Below, piece after piece: positions 61,851-64,000 of a stretch of DNA of 64,000 bases. Origin of the DNA: Lachnospiraceae bacterium. Lineage in GTDB: Bacteria; Bacillota_A; Clostridia; Lachnospirales; Lachnospiraceae. Position numbers and translations under genes: made by a program. The notes beneath the pieces were generated by a model. The model had not been told where the DNA came from. It ran no database searches and worked only from the letters and a program-made list of their open reading frames with translations. Position 1 is the stretch's first letter. Each line of letters begins with the position of its first letter. Location of the stretch: contig SFGN01000009.1 in the NCBI GenBank assembly GCA_004556565.1, positions 62,001 through 126,000 on the forward strand, written 5' to 3'.

Positions 61851-61910
61851 CGTACCCAATTTTCTTTTTATTTTCCGGTTATCTGTCTGCCTGTCTTTCC
61901 TGCTGCTCAC

Positions 61911-62936
61911 TCAGATTATCAGCATTGCATCTCCAAAGCTGAAAAAACGATATCGTTCTTTCACCGCCTCTTCATAAGCCGCCATGACGTTTTCTCTTCC
62001 TGCCAGTGCAGAGACAAGCATAATAAGCGTTGATTCCGGAAGATGGAAATTCGTGATAAGACAGTCCAGTACTTTGAACTGATATCCCGGATAAATAAAA
62101 ATCTCCGTCCAGCCGCTGCACGCTTTTAGATGTCCTGCTTCGTCCGCCGCGGATTCAATCGTCCTGCAGCTCGTCGTCCCGACACAGATAACTCTGCCTC
62201 CGCCGTCATGTGCACGGTTGATTTTTTCAGCCGCATCCTCACTGACCTGATAAAATTCGGAATGCATATGATGATCGGTCACTTCCTCCACCTTTACCGG
62301 GCGGAATGTCCCCAGACCGACATGAAGTGTTACCCTGGCAATATCAACGCCTTTCTTTTGAATATCTTCCAGAAGCTGAGGTGTAAAATGAAGTCCTGCC
62401 GTAGGTGCGGCAGCTGACCCATCGTGCGTTGCATAAACGGTATTATACCGGCTTTTATCCTTCAGCTGATGTGTAATATAAGGCGGAAGCGGCATCTGCC
62501 CAAGCTGATCCAGGACTTCCTCAAAAATCCCGTCATACGTAAACTGTACCAGACGGTTGCCTTCTTCAACCACATCTATCACTTCGCCAATCAGAAGTCC
62601 CTCACCAAAACTGATTTTCGTACCCGGTTTTGCTTTTTTCCCGGGCTTCACAAGCGTCTCCCAGACATTGTTTTCTTTTCTTTTTAGTAATAAAATCTCT
62701 ATTTTTGCGTCAGTTCCGACTTTAGAACCTATCAATCTTGCCGGAATCACTTTTGTATCATTGATGACCAGACAGTCCCCTTCTTTCAGATAATCCAGAA
62801 CATCTGTAAAGACATGATGGGAAATTTCTCCTGACTTCTTATCCAGAACAAGAAGCCTTGAGCCTGACCGATCCTGCAACGGATCCTGAGCAATCAGTTC
62901 CTCCGGCAAATCATAATAAAAATCCTGTCGTTTCAT
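61911..62936 (-). CDS. queA: tRNA queuosine synthesis enzyme QueA
   Basis: 341 residues from ATG 62936 (MKRQDFYYDLPEELIAQ). Family signatures: DYDLPEELIAQ-type N-terminus, GSRLLVLDKKSGEI (about 25), LVINDTKVIPARL, PTAGLHFT (about 197) and CITNFHLPESTLIMLVSA (about 300). It moves the ribosyl of S-adenosylmethionine to preQ1 in tRNA, giving epoxyqueuosine. No other que genes are adjacent. The RDD-protein gene is 20 bp upstream. Confidence 0.96.
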   Translation of the reverse strand: MKRQDFYYDLPEELIAQDPLQDRSGSRLLVLDKKSGEISHHVFTDVLDYLKEGDCLVINDTKVIPARLIGSKVGTDAKIEILLLKRKENNVWETLVKPGKKAKPGTKISFGEGLLIGEVIDVVEEGNRLVQFTYDGIFEEVLDQLGQMPLPPYITHQLKDKSRYNTVYATHDGSAAAPTAGLHFTPQLLEDIQKKGVDIARVTLHVGLGTFRPVKVEEVTDHHMHSEFYQVSEDAAEKINRAHDGGGRVICVGTTSCRTIESAADEAGHLKACSGWTEIFIYPGYQFKVLDCLITNFHLPESTLIMLVSALAGRENVMAAYEEAVKERYRFFSFGDAMLII

Positions 62937-62956
62937 AAGCAATTACCCTTCTGTTT

Positions 62957-63853
62957 TTATTCTTCCTGCTGCCCCGCATCGGCTTCTCTTTCCTGACAGA
63001 ATGACTCAGACGGATTATGGCCTGCAGTCTCTTTTCTTTCCGAACAGAATGCCGCAGACGGCTCCTGCCCTGCAGACGGACTGCTTTCTGCCCCGATGTC
63101 AGATACCGGTTTCACGAGTCCGCGCACAGGCACATTGCCGCCGGCAGCAACCGGCTTCGGAACGGCATAAAACGGATATATTTTTACCCGTTTTGCATAT
63201 ACGACTCTGGTATCCGAAAGCATATCGTGGAATCCGCGTTTTTCTTTATCCAGCGCTACAAGCAGATAACCGATCCCGATTGAAATACTGCAGAGGAACC
63301 GTCCGACAGTCTCCCTGTAGACAACATCAATCAGACGCAGCTCCTGGCCTTTAGCTGCGCTTTCAACACGCAGATTCAACGCTTTTTTCCCCAGTGTCGA
63401 GCCTGTGTAATATGTGCACAGGATAAAATAGAGCACCTGTACCGCATAAAGCAGAATATCTTTCAGAAAATACTGGAAGAGAATATTTCCGTCCAGAAAT
63501 GTTCCTTTTGTCAGCGATGTGACCGGTATCAGTACCAGTCGAGCCGCCAGCAGGATAAAAAACACTATAATATGATCCAGAAGAAAAGCCGCCAGCCTCA
63601 CCCAGAAACCCGCATATACTATCTCTTCCTGTGCTGCCTGCACAAAAACTTTTTCAGCCTGAACATCCCGCGTAAACGCCTCATTTGTCTGTGTTCTCTG
63701 TGTAAATACTCCGGCTTCCTGCACGTCATTTCCAAATGCTTCTGTTTCCTGTGTTTCCTGAACATCGGAAGTATTATCCGCTCTTATTACGTTTTCTGCC
63801 ACATCCCGTGCCCCGGATTCATCCGGCTGTGTATCACTGTAAAGGTTTTGCAT
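62957..63853 (-). CDS. RDD-family membrane protein with repetitive tails
   Basis: 298 residues. An RDD domain (about 80-225) with AGFWVRLAAFLLDHII, TGSTLGKKALNLRV and RGFHDMLSDTRVVYAK motifs and three membrane helices. The N-terminal 75 residues repeat DVQ-type units (DVQETQETEAF, DVQEAGVFTQ, DVQAEKVFVQ), and the C-terminal tail repeats PS-FC-ER units, each with one cysteine (SAAFCSERKE; SESFCQEREA). RDD proteins are of unknown or transport-related role. Its ATG overlaps the upstream gene's stop by 20 bp. Confidence 0.85.
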   Translation of the reverse strand: MQNLYSDTQPDESGARDVAENVIRADNTSDVQETQETEAFGNDVQEAGVFTQRTQTNEAFTRDVQAEKVFVQAAQEEIVYAGFWVRLAAFLLDHIIVFFILLAARLVLIPVTSLTKGTFLDGNILFQYFLKDILLYAVQVLYFILCTYYTGSTLGKKALNLRVESAAKGQELRLIDVVYRETVGRFLCSISIGIGYLLVALDKEKRGFHDMLSDTRVVYAKRVKIYPFYAVPKPVAAGGNVPVRGLVKPVSDIGAESSPSAGQEPSAAFCSERKETAGHNPSESFCQEREADAGQQEE

Positions 63854-64000
63854 AATACATCAGCACCCCGCTTTCCATTTCAGCTGCGGTTTCTTTCAGT
63901 ACCTGTGCTTCCGATTTCGGAATAACTTCTTTCACTTTTAAAAAAAGAGAAGCAAAGATATTATCTTCCGAGGTCAGCTCATAATAATCATAAACTCCAA
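63834..64000 (-). CDS. End of an unidentified gene cut by the window
   Basis: About 54 codons are visible: GVYDYYELTSEDNIFASL...KETAAEMESGVLMYYAKPLQ, then TGA at 63834-63836. The reading frame is open to the window end and overlaps the RDD gene start by 20 bp, so the two are coupled. No domain can be recognised. Confidence 0.6.
   Translation of the reverse strand, partial: GVYDYYELTSEDNIFASLFLKVKEVIPKSEAQVLKETAAEMESGVLMYYAKPLQ

Noticed and set aside
1..64000. CRISPR arrays, tRNA or rRNA genes, prophage or toxin-antitoxin modules
   Set aside because: No evenly spaced repeats, cloverleaf ends, rRNA segments or phage-type genes were found by reading both strands.

Overview
The window looks like chromosome of a strictly anaerobic, low-to-middle GC Gram-positive of the class Clostridia, most likely a gut Lachnospiraceae member. 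The case rests on strong AGGAGG-type ribosome sites, SigA-type promoters, S-layer homology (SLH) surface proteins, a trimeric NAD-linked [FeFe]-hydrogenase, an anaerobic cobaltochelatase (CbiK), a spore-type LysM/GH18 protein and a glycine riboswitch. The genus assignment is inference. No rRNA, tRNA, CRISPR array, insertion sequence, phage gene or replication origin was recognised.

Layout. 1-11.3 kb (minus strand): cell-surface region with a DUF4430 protein (cut by the window start), a 1,280-residue Ig-like/alpha-toroid/SLH protein, an EamA permease, a NUDIX hydrolase, a right-handed beta-helix SLH protein and a membrane-anchored protein of unknown role. 11.4-12.9 kb (plus): a sodium/alanine-type AGCS symporter. 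12.9-18.8 kb (minus): an operon with an Nramp-like transporter, 5-oxoprolinase subunits PxpB, PxpC and PxpA, and a biotin carboxylase with its carrier protein. 18.8-21.9 kb (minus): a frameshifted dihydroorotase, a membrane-tethered MerR regulator and a ZIP metal transporter. 22.1-22.8 kb: a small P-loop protein whose stop codon lies inside a 167-bp palindrome. 22.8-29.7 kb (minus): TrkA-TrkH potassium uptake with a third membrane protein, then a divergent EF-G paralogue. 29.9-32.5 kb (plus): TyrA and AroA. 32.5-36.7 kb (minus): folate genes folC-folE-HD-folP-folBK. 37-40.4 kb (plus): a YtrA-type GntR regulator with an ABC exporter behind a perfect palindromic operator.

40.7-48.2 kb (minus): one six-gene operon, hydC-hydB-hydA (NAD-linked, probably electron-bifurcating hydrogenase), mscL, a group-C PAS-containing sensory [FeFe]-hydrogenase and a SpoIIE-type phosphatase. 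48.4-58.4 kb (minus): early corrinoid/siroheme pathway (cobO-cbiK-hemC-cobA/hemD) running without a gap into a five-domain peptide/nickel-type ABC transporter and a precorrin-2 dehydrogenase, preceded by an unidentified structured leader. 58.4-60 kb: a Cu/Zn-SOD-fold protein that has lost its metal ligands and a LysM-GH18 protein. 60-61.7 kb (plus): a glycine riboswitch with terminator controlling a second AGCS symporter. 61.9-64 kb (minus): queA, an RDD membrane protein and the end of an unidentified gene.

The most unusual features are the fusion of hydrogenase, MscL and sensory hydrogenase/phosphatase genes into one coupled operon; a complete set of urea-carboxylase-type parts (BC, BCCP, CT-AB, CT-CD) split over the oxoprolinase operon; a surface DUF4430/toroid pair resembling a divided transcobalamin; the metal-free SOD-like protein; and the pyrC frameshift. 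All start-site corrections below were made by reading ribosome-binding sites directly; no homology search could be run.
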